Shown here one piece after another: positions 38,843 through 47,134 of a stretch of 64,000 nt of DNA. Within the stretch, counting starts at the first letter, position 1, and each line of letters starts with the position of its first letter. The position numbers and the translations under genes are program-made. A model generated the notes under the pieces. It was not told the DNA's origin. It did not search any database and worked only from the letters and a program-made list of their open reading frames with translations. This DNA is from Pseudonocardia hierapolitana (GTDB lineage: Bacteria; Actinomycetota; Actinomycetes; Mycobacteriales; Pseudonocardiaceae): the NCBI RefSeq assembly GCF_007994075.1, contig NZ_VIWU01000001.1:2356001-2420000 (forward strand), in the 5' to 3' direction.

Positions 38843-40000
38843 TCAGTCCGCGAGGGCGGGGGCGCGGCGGGTGCTCGCCCGCAGGGAGAACATCAGGCCG
38901 ACGACCACCAGGCCGAGCGCTGCGCCGACCTCCGGCAGGGCGAGCACGCCCACGGTGCCGATCACGGCGCCGCCGAGCACGCCTGCGAGGCCCATGCCGA
39001 GGTAGATCGCCGATGCGTTCAGCGACAGGACCAGCCCGCCGGTCGGGGCCAGCTCCAGCAGCAGGCTCTGCACCGGCGGGTTGAACGACCAGGTGAACAC
39101 GCTCCAGACGAACAGGGCGAGCGCCGCGCCGACGGCCGTCGTCGCGGTCAGCGGCAGCGTCGCGATCATGATGATGAAGCCGGCGAGCGTGGCCAGTAGC
39201 GTCGGGATGCTGCCGAAGCGGTCGGTGGCGCGGCCGCCCCACGCGTTGCCGACGATCGCGCCGAGACCGTAGGCGAGCAGCAACCCGCCGATGGTGGAAC
39301 CGGCGAGCCCGGTGGTGGCGGTCAGCAGCGGCACGACGTAGATGTAGACGCTCATCGTCGCGACGACCCCGAGCACGGTGATCGCCAGCAGCGTGAGCAC
39401 GCGACGGTCGGCCGCGACGGCGAACCGCTCCCGCAGCGCGACGGCGGGTGACCCGGCCAGCAGCGGCAGCTGCGTCCGCACGGCCAGCGCCGTGACGAGG
39501 CTGACGGCCGCGACCACGGCGAACACTCCGCGGTACCCGATGCTGCCCGCGAGCAGGGAGCCGATCGGCACCCCGAGCGCGAGGGCGACGGTGAGGCCGC
39601 CGAACACGATGGCCACGGCGCGCCCCCGCTCGGCCGGCGGGCGAAGGGCGGTGGCGAAGAGCGTGGCGGCCGGCGTGTACGCGGCGGCGCCGAGCGCCGC
39701 GACGATGCGCCCGCCGAGCAGCAGCGGGTAGGTCGTGGCGACCGCGGAGATCGCGTTGCCCAGCGCCGCCACGAGCAGGGCGATCAGGAGCAGCCGCCTG
39801 CGCTCCCAGCGCGCGGTGATCGTCGCGAGCAGCGGGGCGCTCACCGCGTAGGCGAGCGCGAAGGCGGTGGTGAGCTGTCCGGCGGCGGTGACGGAGACGT
39901 CCAGCTCGGCGCTGACCGCGGGCAGCACGCCCGCGACCACGTAGGCGCTCGTGCCGACGGCGAACGCCCCGGCGGCGAGCAGGTAGGTGCGTGCGGACAT
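38843..40000 (-). CDS. MFS transporter (drug/arabinose efflux type)
   Basis: The 385-residue transporter starts at ATG 40000 (MSARTYLLAAGAFAVGTSAY) and has 12 predicted helices, with the loop motif ATITARWERRRLL after helix 2 and GRATDRFGSIPTLLA in the second half. This resembles AraJ/CmlA-like efflux proteins. It converges on phhB (4-nt gap) and is divergent from the small helix-turn-helix regulator at 40088. The shared 87-bp spacer contains several palindromes, so the regulator probably controls it. Confidence 0.88.
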   Translation of the reverse strand: MSARTYLLAAGAFAVGTSAYVVAGVLPAVSAELDVSVTAAGQLTTAFALAYAVSAPLLATITARWERRRLLLIALLVAALGNAISAVATTYPLLLGGRIVAALGAAAYTPAATLFATALRPPAERGRAVAIVFGGLTVALALGVPIGSLLAGSIGYRGVFAVVAAVSLVTALAVRTQLPLLAGSPAVALRERFAVAADRRVLTLLAITVLGVVATMSVYIYVVPLLTATTGLAGSTIGGLLLAYGLGAIVGNAWGGRATDRFGSIPTLLATLAGFIIMIATLPLTATTAVGAALALFVWSVFTWSFNPPVQSLLLELAPTGGLVLSLNASAIYLGMGLAGVLGGAVIGTVGVLALPEVGAALGLVVVGLMFSLRASTRRAPALAD

Positions 40001-40025
40001 CAATGGGCCTTCCCCCAGCGAAACA

Positions 40026-40079
40026 AGTACGACGGTCACCGTACTACGACAGTGGTCGAACTTCGATACCCGTCGTACT
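40026..40079. promoter_or_regulatory. Palindromic operators between MFS and regulator genes
   Basis: AGTACGACGGTCACCGTACT (40026-40045) has 6-bp inverted arms. AGTACGAC (40026-40033) is also repeated in inverse orientation as GTCGTACT at 40072-40079. Together they cover the divergent promoter region of the MFS gene and the regulator. Confidence 0.55.
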
Positions 40080-40087
40080 ATTTCTCC

Positions 40088-40414
40088 ATGCCCACCGTCG
40101 AGCAGCAGACCCAGCTGCCCCAGCCGGCCCGCGAGGAGATCCGGATCGAGCAGGTACTGGCCGCGCTCGGCGATCCGGTGCGCCTGCTGTACGTGCGGGA
40201 GCTCGCCAAGACGCCCACCGTCGGCGTGGCGTGCGGGACGATCCCGCTCCCGGTCACCAAGTCCACGCGCACCCACCACCTGCGGATCCTGCGCCAGGCC
40301 GGGGTGATCAGCATGCGCGCGGAAGGCACGCGCCGGATCGCCTGCCTGCGCCGCGACGACCTGGACGCCCTCTACCCGGGCTTGCTGGACGGGATCCTGG
40401 GCGCCCCCCACTGA
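40088..40414 (+). CDS. ArsR-like winged-helix regulator
   Basis: The 108-residue protein contains a winged helix: VLAALGDPVRLLYVRELAK, then VTKSTRTHHLRILRQAGVISMRAEGTRRIACLRR. The start is ATG 40088; the earlier codons overlap the operator region. Being divergent from the MFS gene, it is most likely that transporter's local repressor, releasing on binding a small molecule. No cysteine pair for metal sensing is evident, so the ligand is probably organic. Confidence 0.85.
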   Translation: MPTVEQQTQLPQPAREEIRIEQVLAALGDPVRLLYVRELAKTPTVGVACGTIPLPVTKSTRTHHLRILRQAGVISMRAEGTRRIACLRRDDLDALYPGLLDGILGAPH

Positions 40415-40429
40415 GGCCGGGAGGCCTCG

Positions 40430-41218
40430 TCAGAAGCGGCGGTTGGCCAGCACCGGCACCGTGGCGCGCGCCTTCTCGACGGCGTCCAGATCGAGGTCGG
40501 CCACCAGCAGGTCGGGCTCCGCACCGAGCTGGGCCTGGATGCTCCCCAGCGGGCCGACCACGGCGCTCGCGCCGATTCCGGTGGGGGCCTTGCCCGCCTC
40601 CCGGCCCGCGGTGGTGGGGTCGGCCTGGTCGCATGCGGCCACGAAGGCCGTGCTGTCCAGCGCCCTGGCGCGCACCAGCAGGTCCCACTGCTCGCGCTTG
40701 CCCGGTCCGGCCCCCCACGAGGCCGGCACCACCACGACCGTGGCACCGCTCCCGGCGAGCGTCTGGAACAGGCCTGGGAACCGCAGGTCGTAGCAGGTGG
40801 CGAGGCCGACTGTGACCCCGCGGACGACGATGGTCACGGGCTTGGTCCCGGCAGCCACGGTGCGCGACTCGGCGAACCCGAACGCGTCGAAGAGGTGGAT
40901 CTTGTCGTAGCTCGCCTCCACGCCCCCACCGGTGACGAGGAGCGTGTTGTGGACGCGCCCGTCGGTGGCGGGCGTGAACATCCCGGCGACGACCGGGATA
41001 TCCGCGTCGGCGGCGATCTCGCGCACGCGCTGCGCCCACGGCCCCGAGAGCGGCTCCGCGATCGGGCCGAGGGGGTGACCGAAGGCGCACATGGTGGCCT
41101 CGGGGAAGACGACGATGTCGGCCGCGGCCGCCGCGGCCCGCTGCACCCCGTCCGCGACGAGGCCGAGGTTCTCGGCCGGGTCGGCCGTTGCAGCGATCTG
41201 AGCGAGGGCGATCCGCAC
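40430..41218 (-). CDS. Carbon-nitrogen hydrolase (nitrilase superfamily)
   Basis: The 262-residue enzyme has the Glu-Lys-Cys triad in VVFPEATM, ASYDKIHLFD and LATCYDLRFP. The pattern is closest to the omega-amidase/Nit branch, which hydrolyses amides of dicarboxylates. It is divergent from the GntR regulator, and the shared spacer has an ATGTATAC operator that also occurs before the DUF2848 gene. The natural substrate is unknown. Confidence 0.88.
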   Translation of the reverse strand: MRIALAQIAATADPAENLGLVADGVQRAAAAAADIVVFPEATMCAFGHPLGPIAEPLSGPWAQRVREIAADADIPVVAGMFTPATDGRVHNTLLVTGGGVEASYDKIHLFDAFGFAESRTVAAGTKPVTIVVRGVTVGLATCYDLRFPGLFQTLAGSGATVVVVPASWGAGPGKREQWDLLVRARALDSTAFVAACDQADPTTAGREAGKAPTGIGASAVVGPLGSIQAQLGAEPDLLVADLDLDAVEKARATVPVLANRRF

Positions 41219-41232
41219 GAAACCTCCAGTTA

Positions 41233-41241
41233 ATGTATACC
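41233..41241. promoter_or_regulatory. GTATAC operator and -10 box before the GntR gene
   Basis: ATGTATAC (41233-41240) is a palindromic GntR-type core that overlaps the likely -10 element TATACC (41236-41241), 6 nt before the ATG at 41248. The same layout recurs at 43216 upstream of the DUF2848 gene. Confidence 0.6.
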
Positions 41242-41247
41242 TGTTGC

Positions 41248-41886
41248 ATGCAGCAGGTCTCCGGCCGTGAGCGCGCCTACCGCCACCTGCGGGAGACGGT
41301 CCTGGTCGATCCTGCGGTACAAGGAACCTTCCTCAACGAGGTCGACCTCGCCCAGGACATCGGCGTGTCCCGCACCCCCGTGCGGGAGGCCCTGCTCCTG
41401 CTCGTCGCCGAGGGCCTGGTCGAGATGGTGCCCAAGCGCGGAGCGTACGTGCCTCCGCTGTCCGGGCGGCAGATCCGCGAGCTGATGGAGCTGCGAACGC
41501 TGCTCGAACAGCACGCTGCGTCCGTGACCCTCGCGCAGAGGTCGGTCCCCCTCGAGGCCATGCGGGCCGCCCTCGCCGAGCAGGAGCACCTGTTGGCCGC
41601 CGAGCCCTGCGACCCGCACGTGTTCATCGAGTGGGACCGGAAGTTCCACCAGTCCCTCGTCGACGCGGCCGGCAACGAGCTGATCGCCCGCACCTACGCA
41701 GGCCTGCGCACGCGCCAGGTGCGCGTCGGGGTCGCCGCGCTGTTCCGGACGACCGACCGGCAACGGGCCGTCTGCGTGGAGCACGGCCGCATCGTCGACG
41801 CACTGCAGTCCGGCGACGAGGCGGCCGCGCACGCGGCGATCTCCGACCACCTGCGGATCACGCAGCGGCTGTTCCTCGAAGCGTGA
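41248..41886 (+). CDS. GntR-family (FCD) transcriptional regulator
   Basis: The 212-residue regulator has the GntR winged helix (LNEVDLAQDIGVSRTPVREAL) and an FCD ligand domain with metal-site residues around WDRKFHQSL, HGRIVDAL and ISDHLRITQRL. ATG 41248 sits inside GCATGC, exactly 15 nt after ATGTATAC, identical in spacing to the DUF2848 gene start. It probably represses itself, the nitrilase, and the MFS/DUF2848 pair. Its 3' end overlaps the convergent MFS gene by 29 bp. Confidence 0.9.
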   Translation: MQQVSGRERAYRHLRETVLVDPAVQGTFLNEVDLAQDIGVSRTPVREALLLLVAEGLVEMVPKRGAYVPPLSGRQIRELMELRTLLEQHAASVTLAQRSVPLEAMRAALAEQEHLLAAEPCDPHVFIEWDRKFHQSLVDAAGNELIARTYAGLRTRQVRVGVAALFRTTDRQRAVCVEHGRIVDALQSGDEAAAHAAISDHLRITQRLFLEA

Positions 41887-43177
41887 CGAGGTACTCCTCG
41901 TCCTCGGCCGGGTCGGGCGCGCGACCCAGCGCCAGCCCGCCGAGCGTGAGCAGCGACGCGACGAGCACGTAGATGGCCACCGGCACCCACGTCCCCCACG
42001 CGCCCAGGAGCGCGGTGAACGCCAGCGGGGCGATCGCCCCGCCGAACACGCCGGCGATCGTGTACGCGAGCGAGCTGCCCGTGTAGCGCAGGCGGGGGTT
42101 GAACTGCTCGGTGATGAAGGCCGCCTGGGGCCCGTACATGAACGAGTGCAGCGCGAGCCCCACCACGACACCGATGATCAGGACCGGCGTCGAGCCGCTC
42201 CCGATCGCCGGGAAGAACACGAACGGCCAGACCGCGGCTCCCGCGGCCGCGATCGCGTACACCGCCCGACGGTTCACCCGGTCGGACACGGCCCCGGCCA
42301 GGGGGATCAGCCCGAGCTGGCAGGCCGACCCGACGAGGATCGCGGTGAGCACCTGACCGCGCGACATGCCGGCCGCTGTGGTGGCGTACGTGATCACGAA
42401 GACCGTGAACAGCGCGTAGGTGACGTCGGGGCCGATCCGGCAGAGGACCCCGGCGAGCAGGCCGCGGCCCTGGGTGCGGAACACGTCGCCGATCGGGGCC
42501 GCGGGCTGCTCGCCGCGTTCCTGGATGGCGCGGAACACCGGCGTGTCCTCCAGCCGCAGCCGGATCCAGAGCCCGAACGCCACCAGCACCGCCGACAGCA
42601 GGAACGCCAGGCGCCAGCCCCAGCCGAGGAAGGCCTCGTCGGTCAGCACGGCGCTCAGCAGCGCCAGCACGCCGTTGGAGAGCAGGTTGCCTGCGGGCGG
42701 GCCGACCTGTGCCGCGGACGACCAGAAGCCGCGCTTGCGCGGGTCGCCGAACTCGCTCGACAGCAGTACTGCGCCGCCCCATTCGCCGCCGACGCCCACG
42801 CCCTGCGCGAAGCGCAGCAGCACCAGGATGATCGGCGCGGCCACACCGATCGTCCCGTAGGTGGGGAGCAGGCCGATCAGGAACGTCGCGACCCCGATCA
42901 GGAGCAGCGTCAGCACGAGCACCTGCTTGCGCCCGATCACATCGCCCAGGCGCCCGAACACGAACCCGCCCAGCGGGCGCGACACGTAGCCGACGGCGTA
43001 GGTCGAGAACGCCAGCAAAGCGCCGGTGAGCGGGTCGGAGTCGGGGAAGAACAGCTGCGGGAAGACCAACGCAGCGGCCGCGGAGTAGACCGCGAAGTCG
43101 TACCACTCGAGCGATGTGCCGGTCAGGCTCGCCGTGAAGGCCTTGACCAGCGAGCGCCGGTCGATCTCCGGGGGCAT
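41858..43177 (-). CDS. MFS transporter, metabolite:H+ symporter (MHS) type
   Basis: The 439-residue transporter has 12 helices, with the MHS signature SLEWYDFAVYSAAAALVFPQ in helix 1, RPLGGFVFGRLGDVIGRK between helices 2 and 3, and RFAQGVGVGGEWGGAVLLSS in helix 4. The family imports organic acids such as shikimate, citrate or betaine-like compounds. Its promoter region faces the DUF2848 gene across the second GTATAC operator, so I infer it imports the substrate of that pathway. Confidence 0.9.
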   Translation of the reverse strand: MPPEIDRRSLVKAFTASLTGTSLEWYDFAVYSAAAALVFPQLFFPDSDPLTGALLAFSTYAVGYVSRPLGGFVFGRLGDVIGRKQVLVLTLLLIGVATFLIGLLPTYGTIGVAAPIILVLLRFAQGVGVGGEWGGAVLLSSEFGDPRKRGFWSSAAQVGPPAGNLLSNGVLALLSAVLTDEAFLGWGWRLAFLLSAVLVAFGLWIRLRLEDTPVFRAIQERGEQPAAPIGDVFRTQGRGLLAGVLCRIGPDVTYALFTVFVITYATTAAGMSRGQVLTAILVGSACQLGLIPLAGAVSDRVNRRAVYAIAAAGAAVWPFVFFPAIGSGSTPVLIIGVVVGLALHSFMYGPQAAFITEQFNPRLRYTGSSLAYTIAGVFGGAIAPLAFTALLGAWGTWVPVAIYVLVASLLTLGGLALGRAPDPAEDEEYLVTLRGTAAA

Positions 43178-43215
43178 GCGCTCCTCCTGTCAGGTGGCGG
43201 ATCGCGTCATACTTC

Positions 43216-43224
43216 ATGTATACA
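43216..43224. promoter_or_regulatory. Second GTATAC operator, before the DUF2848 gene
   Basis: ATGTATAC at 43216-43223 lies within the palindrome TGTATACA and overlaps the -10 element. The flanks (TT-ATGTATAC-nnGnnGCATGC) match the GntR promoter, placing the ATG at 43231 at the same 15-nt distance. It separates the MFS gene from the DUF2848 gene. Confidence 0.65.
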
Positions 43225-43230
43225 AGCCGC

Positions 43231-43929
43231 ATGCGCAAGTCCTGGATGACCGAGCTCGCCTTCGACCTGCCCGACGGGACGTCCGTCCCCGTCGCCGTCA
43301 CACGCCTGCTCAACGCCGGGTACGCCGGGCGCGAGCAGGACGAGGTCGCCGCCCACGTGGCGGAGCTCGCCGAGCTGGGCGTGCCGGCTCCCTCCGTGAC
43401 ACCGGCCCTGTACCCGGTTGCGCCCTACCTCGCCGCCCAGGCCGACACCGTCCCGGTGCAGCACGGCCGCACCTCCGGCGAGGCCGAGTGGGCGCTCGTC
43501 GTGGCGGGCCCGGAGGACCTGCTGCTCACGGTCGCATGCGACCACACCGACCGCGCACTCGAGGTGCACGGGGTCGCGTGGAGCAAGAACGCGGGCCTCG
43601 ACGTGCTCGGTAGCGGTGCGTGGCGCCTCTCCGACGTCGAGGACCACCTCGACGAGCTGCGCCTGCGCGCGTGGGTCACGCACGACGACGGCGCCGAGCA
43701 GCTGATCCAGGACTCCCCGCTCGCCGCGCTGCTGCCCCCGCGGTACTGGCTCGACGAGATCCCCCAGCTGCTCGAACCGGGCACGGTGCTGCTGTCGGGG
43801 ACGGTCGCGATGCTGCCGGGAGTGGACCAGTTCGCCGACCGCTGGCGCGTCGAGCTCGCCGACCCCGTGACCGGGCACACGCTCGAACTGGGCTACGGCG
43901 TGGAGCGCATGCCCGAGCCGATCGGGTAG
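43231..43929 (+). CDS. DUF2848 family protein, fumarylacetoacetase-like fold
   Basis: The 232-residue protein (MRKSWMTELAFDLPDG) matches the DUF2848 family, recognisable by NAGYAGREQDEVAAHVAEL, the VQHGRTSGEAEWAL stretch and LLSGTVAMLPG. Family members have a fumarylacetoacetate hydrolase-like fold and are thought to act in sugar-acid or aromatic catabolism. The start at 43231 follows from the shared promoter layout with the GntR gene; an in-frame ATG at 43216 lies inside the operator. The regulon context suggests a role after the nitrilase step. Confidence 0.82.
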   Translation: MRKSWMTELAFDLPDGTSVPVAVTRLLNAGYAGREQDEVAAHVAELAELGVPAPSVTPALYPVAPYLAAQADTVPVQHGRTSGEAEWALVVAGPEDLLLTVACDHTDRALEVHGVAWSKNAGLDVLGSGAWRLSDVEDHLDELRLRAWVTHDDGAEQLIQDSPLAALLPPRYWLDEIPQLLEPGTVLLSGTVAMLPGVDQFADRWRVELADPVTGHTLELGYGVERMPEPIG

Positions 43930-43939
43930 GGTCGCGGCC

Positions 43940-44008
43940 GTGCAGCGCTGGAACTACTGGTTTATCCGACCGGCCCGGGAGGGGTCGGCGGGCGAACCGC
44001 TGCGCTGA
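43940..44008 (+). CDS. Aromatic leader peptide of aroF (22 aa)
   Basis: A short open frame from GTG 43940 to TGA 44008 encodes MQRWNYWFIRPAREGSAGEPLR. Trp, Tyr, Trp and Phe fall within five consecutive codons, as expected of a ribosome-mediated attenuator controlling aromatic amino acid synthesis. A TAnnnT box (TAGGGT, 43927-43932) lies 7 nt upstream, so the leader may be translated from a leaderless mRNA. It lies directly before a terminator-like hairpin and the DAHP synthase gene. Confidence 0.8.
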   Translation: MQRWNYWFIRPAREGSAGEPLR

Positions 44009-44016
44009 CCTTCAAC

Positions 44017-44053
44017 CCCGAGCCGGATCCCGAGCCGGCTCGGCGGGTTTCTC
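44017..44053 (+). promoter_or_regulatory. Transcription attenuator of aroF
   Basis: CCCGAGCCGG occurs twice (44017-44026 and 44029-44038). Either copy can pair with the single CCGGCTCGG at 44035-44043, which is followed by CGGGTTTCTC, a terminator-like end. A further GGCTCG at about 44063-44068 offers an alternative partner for the second copy. The mutually exclusive pairings and the leader peptide form a classic attenuator layout. Confidence 0.65.
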
Positions 44054-44089
44054 GACGGGCGCGGCTCGCCTGAACCAGAGAGCGCCGTC

Positions 44090-45151
44090 ATGAGCCTCAT
44101 CGCCGTCCCCGCGCTGGACGAGTACCGCACCACCCGGATCAGCCCGCTGCTGTCCCCGTCCCTGCTGCGCCACGAGCTCCCCGTCGACGAGACGGTCGCG
44201 GACACCGTCACGAGATCGAGGGCCGAGGTCGTCGACATCCTCGACGGGCGCGACGACCGGCTCGTGGTCGTCGTCGGGCCGTGCTCCATCCACGATCCCG
44301 AGGCCGCGATGGACTACGCGCGCCTGCTGGCCGCGCACACCGAGCGCGTGGCGGGCGAGCTGCGGGTCGTCATGCGCGCGTACTTCGAGAAGCCGCGCTC
44401 GACGGTGGGCTGGAAGGGCTTGATCAACGACCCCGGCCTCGACGGCACGTACGACGTCAACCGGGGCCTGCGCACCGCGCGCCGACTGCTCCTGGACGTC
44501 TCGGCGCTCGGCCTCCCGGTCGGCTGCGAGTTCCTCGACCCGATCACCCCGCAGTTCCTCGCCGACGTCGTGAGCTGGGGCGCGATCGGCGCCCGCACGG
44601 CCGCGAGCCAGGTGCACCGCCAGCTCTGCAGCGCTCTCTCGATGCCGGTCGGGATCAAGAACCCGACGGACGGTGACGTGCAGGTCGCGATCGACGGCGT
44701 CCGTGCCGCCGCGGCCAGCCACGTCTTCATGGGCATCAACCCGGACGGCCTGGCCGCCCTGATCACGACCACCGGCAATCCGGACTGCCACGTCATCCTC
44801 CGCGGCAGCACCAGCGGCCCCAACCACGACGCGGCGTCGGTGGCCGCCGCACTGGAGCGGCTGCGCGGCGGTGGGCTTCCCGCGCGGGTGATCGTGGACG
44901 CCAGCCACGGCAACAGCGGGAAGGACCACGTCCGGCAGGCGGGCGTCGTGCACGAGCTGGCCGAGCGGATCGGCGCAGGCGAGGAGGGCATCGCCGGGGT
45001 GATGATGGAGAGCTTCCTGGTGGCCGGCCGACAGGATCTGGGCCCGGAGATGACCCGGGGCCAGAGCATCACCGACGCGTGCATGGACTGGGACACGACG
45101 GCATCGCTCCTGGACGAGCTGGCGGCAGCGGTGGCGGCCCGGCGGGGCTGA
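44090..45151 (+). CDS. aroF: 3-deoxy-7-phosphoheptulonate synthase (type I DAHP synthase)
   Basis: This enzyme condenses phosphoenolpyruvate and erythrose-4-phosphate, the first step of the shikimate pathway. The 353-residue class I-alpha protein shows VVGPCSIHDPEAA, RAYFEKPRSTVGWKG, IGARTAASQVHR, GIKNPTDG and VDASHGNSGK, which include the metal ligands and PEP-binding residues. The leader peptide and attenuator upstream indicate control by aromatic aminoacyl-tRNA supply. Paralogous symbols (aroF, aroG, aroH) cannot be separated from sequence alone. Confidence 0.9.
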   Translation: MSLIAVPALDEYRTTRISPLLSPSLLRHELPVDETVADTVTRSRAEVVDILDGRDDRLVVVVGPCSIHDPEAAMDYARLLAAHTERVAGELRVVMRAYFEKPRSTVGWKGLINDPGLDGTYDVNRGLRTARRLLLDVSALGLPVGCEFLDPITPQFLADVVSWGAIGARTAASQVHRQLCSALSMPVGIKNPTDGDVQVAIDGVRAAAASHVFMGINPDGLAALITTTGNPDCHVILRGSTSGPNHDAASVAAALERLRGGGLPARVIVDASHGNSGKDHVRQAGVVHELAERIGAGEEGIAGVMMESFLVAGRQDLGPEMTRGQSITDACMDWDTTASLLDELAAAVAARRG

Positions 45152-45181
45152 GCGTTCCCGCCGAGCCAGCCGCCCCACTGG

Positions 45182-46408
45182 TCACCCGCCGACCTCCGCC
45201 AGGCGGCGAGTCAGGAAGCGGCGTTCCGCTTCGGACTCCGTCAGCGACAGGGCCTCCCGGTACGCCTCCGCCGCCTCGGCCCGACGGCCCAGGCGGCGCA
45301 GCAGGTCGGCGCGGGTGGCCTGGACGTGCCGGTAGCCGGTCAGTTCATCGCCCAGCTCGTCGACGAGCGCGAGGCCCGCTTCCGGACCGTGCGCCATCGC
45401 CACGGCGACGGCCCGGTTGAGCCGCACCACCGGTGACGGGGTGAGCTCGGCGAGCCGGCCGTAGAGCGCGGCGATCTGGAGCCAGTCGGTGTCGGCCGCG
45501 CGCTCGGCGCGCGCGTGGCAGGCGGCGATGGCCGCCTGCACCTGGTACGGACCCGGCTCACGACGGCGCAGCGCGGCGTCGAGCAACGCGAGCCCCTCGA
45601 CGATCTCGTCGCGGTTCCACCGGCTGCGGTCCTGGTCCTCGAGGGTCACCGGCTCGCCGTCGGCGTCGAGCCGCGCCGCTCGCCGCGAGTACTGCAGGAG
45701 CAGCAGGGCCGTCAGGCCGAGCACCTCGGGATCGTCGGGCATCAGCGCGGCGAGGATGCGGGCGAGACGGATGGCCTCGACGCAGAGGTCGTGCCGCACG
45801 AGGTCGGCTCCGGCCGCGGCCGAGTAGCCCTCGTTGAACAGCAGGTAGACGACGCCGAGCACGCCCACGAGCCGGTCGGGCAGGAGGTGGTCGGGCGGCA
45901 CCCGGTACGGGATCCCGGCCCCGCGGATCTTGCGCTTCGCCCGCACGATCCGCTGGGCCATCGTCGCCTCCGGCACGAGGAACGCCCGCGCGATCTCCGC
46001 CGTGGTCAGCCCCGTGAGCGTGCGCAGGGTCAGCGCCACCCGACCCTCCAGTGGGAGCGCGGGGTGGCAGCAGGTGAAGATCAGCCGCAGCCGATCGTCC
46101 TGCACGGCGCTCCCGTCGCCGTGGTCCTCGGACCCGACCGGCATCGCCGCCACCTCCCTGAGCTTCGCGGCCTCGATCTTGCTGCGCTTGATCCGGTTGA
46201 GCGCCACGTTGCGCGCGGTGGTGGTGAGCCACGCTCCCGGGTTGCGCGGGACGCCGTCGCGCGGCCACCGGGCCAGCGCCTGCGCGACGGCGTCCTGAGC
46301 GCACTCCTCAGCGAGGTCCCAGTCGCCGGTCATCCGGATCAGGGTGGCGACCACGCGGCCCCACTCGTCGCGGAACGCGGCGGTGACCGCGGCCTCGGCG
46401 TCCGTCAT
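45182..46408 (-). CDS. ECF sigma factor with long C-terminal extension (ECF42 type)
   Basis: The 408-residue protein has an ECF sigma region 2 ([19 protein letters not shown]) and region 4 ([30 protein letters not shown]), then about 230 residues of DUF6596/TPR-like sequence ([13 protein letters not shown]..., [22 protein letters not shown]). This is the ECF42 architecture. ECF42 genes sit next to YCII-domain genes, as here: ATG 46408 overlaps the stop of the YCII gene. Its C-terminal extension is thought to control activity in place of an anti-sigma factor. Confidence 0.9.
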   Translation of the reverse strand: MTDAEAAVTAAFRDEWGRVVATLIRMTGDWDLAEECAQDAVAQALARWPRDGVPRNPGAWLTTTARNVALNRIKRSKIEAAKLREVAAMPVGSEDHGDGSAVQDDRLRLIFTCCHPALPLEGRVALTLRTLTGLTTAEIARAFLVPEATMAQRIVRAKRKIRGAGIPYRVPPDHLLPDRLVGVLGVVYLLFNEGYSAAAGADLVRHDLCVEAIRLARILAALMPDDPEVLGLTALLLLQYSRRAARLDADGEPVTLEDQDRSRWNRDEIVEGLALLDAALRRREPGPYQVQAAIAACHARAERAADTDWLQIAALYGRLAELTPSPVVRLNRAVAVAMAHGPEAGLALVDELGDELTGYRHVQATRADLLRRLGRRAEAAEAYREALSLTESEAERRFLTRRLAEVGG

Positions 46409-46749
46409 TCCTGGTCGAGCGGCCAGACCGGCCGGATCTCCATCGTTCCCTGCCGGGCGTTCGGGTGCTTGGACGCCACCTCGATGGCCTCGTCGAGGTC
46501 GGCGCACTCCAGCAGGTCGAAGCCGTACATCTGCTCCTTGGTCTCGGCGAACGGCCCGTCGGAGATCAGCACCTCCCCGCCCCGCACGCGCACGGTCGTG
46601 CTGTCGGACTGGGGCCGCAGCCGGTTGCCCTGCAGCCGCACACCGCGGGCGTCCATCTCCGCCACCCACTGCTCGATGGTGTAGCCCCCGCGGTCCTCCG
46701 GCGCCACCTCGTCGCCGTCGACACCGCAGATCAGAAGCAGGTACTGCAT
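46405..46749 (-). CDS. YCII/DGPF-domain protein
   Basis: The 114-residue protein starts at ATG 46749 ([15 protein letters not shown]), with aggagg 8 nt upstream. It carries the [22 protein letters not shown] motif that gives DGPF proteins their name. It is translationally coupled to the ECF42-type sigma factor, its standard partner; DGPF proteins are usually members of that sigma factor's regulon. The biochemical role is unknown. Confidence 0.9.
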   Translation of the reverse strand: MQYLLLICGVDGDEVAPEDRGGYTIEQWVAEMDARGVRLQGNRLRPQSDSTTVRVRGGEVLISDGPFAETKEQMYGFDLLECADLDEAIEVASKHPNARQGTMEIRPVWPLDQE

Positions 46750-46816
46750 CTCGGATCCTCCTCGTTCTCGTCGGTCACCACTACGACAACCGGGATCGCC
46801 CGAAATCGACACCAGC

Positions 46817-46846
46817 TTGACATGCAAGTAGCCACTTGCCTATAAA
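46817..46846 (+). promoter_or_regulatory. Consensus promoter with operator in the spacer, ArsR-VOC operon
   Basis: TTGACA (46817-46822) and TATAAA (46841-46846) are separated by 18 bp. The spacer is almost filled by the palindrome GCAAGTAGCCACTTGC (46824-46839). The GTG start of the ArsR gene follows 5 nt after the -10 box, implying a leaderless transcript. A repressor bound to the palindrome would block polymerase directly. Confidence 0.75.
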
Positions 46847-46851
46847 GGCTC

Positions 46852-47124
46852 GTGTCCGATCCGCTCTTCAAGGCGCTCGCCGACCCGACGAGACGGGTGA
46901 TCCTCGACGAGCTCACCCAGAAGGACGGCCAGACGCTGTTCGAGATCTGCGGTCGCCTGACGATGAAGCACGGGCTCGGCTCGTCGCGGCAGGCGATCTC
47001 CCAGCACCTGGCCGTCCTCGAAGAGGCCGGGCTGGTCACCACACGGCGCGAGGGCCGCTACAAGTTCCACCACCTCGACACCACCCCACTGCGCTCGATC
47101 GTCGAGCGCTGGCCGATCCAGTAG
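46852..47124 (+). CDS. ArsR-family repressor
   Basis: The 90-residue regulator (MSDPLFKALADPTRRVILDEL) has the ArsR winged helix with SRQAISQHLAVLEEAGLVTTRREGRYKFHHLD. It lacks the ELCVCDL metal-binding cysteines, so the ligand is probably not a metal. It lies 10 nt before the VOC gene, with which it must be cotranscribed, and the palindrome in its own promoter points to autorepression. Confidence 0.88.
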   Translation: MSDPLFKALADPTRRVILDELTQKDGQTLFEICGRLTMKHGLGSSRQAISQHLAVLEEAGLVTTRREGRYKFHHLDTTPLRSIVERWPIQ

Positions 47125-47134
47125 AGGAGCCTCG

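Noticed and set aside
41188..41247. Longer N-terminus for the GntR regulator
   Set aside because: It would start inside the nitrilase promoter and place the operator within the coding sequence; the matching layout at 43216-43231 supports ATG 41248.
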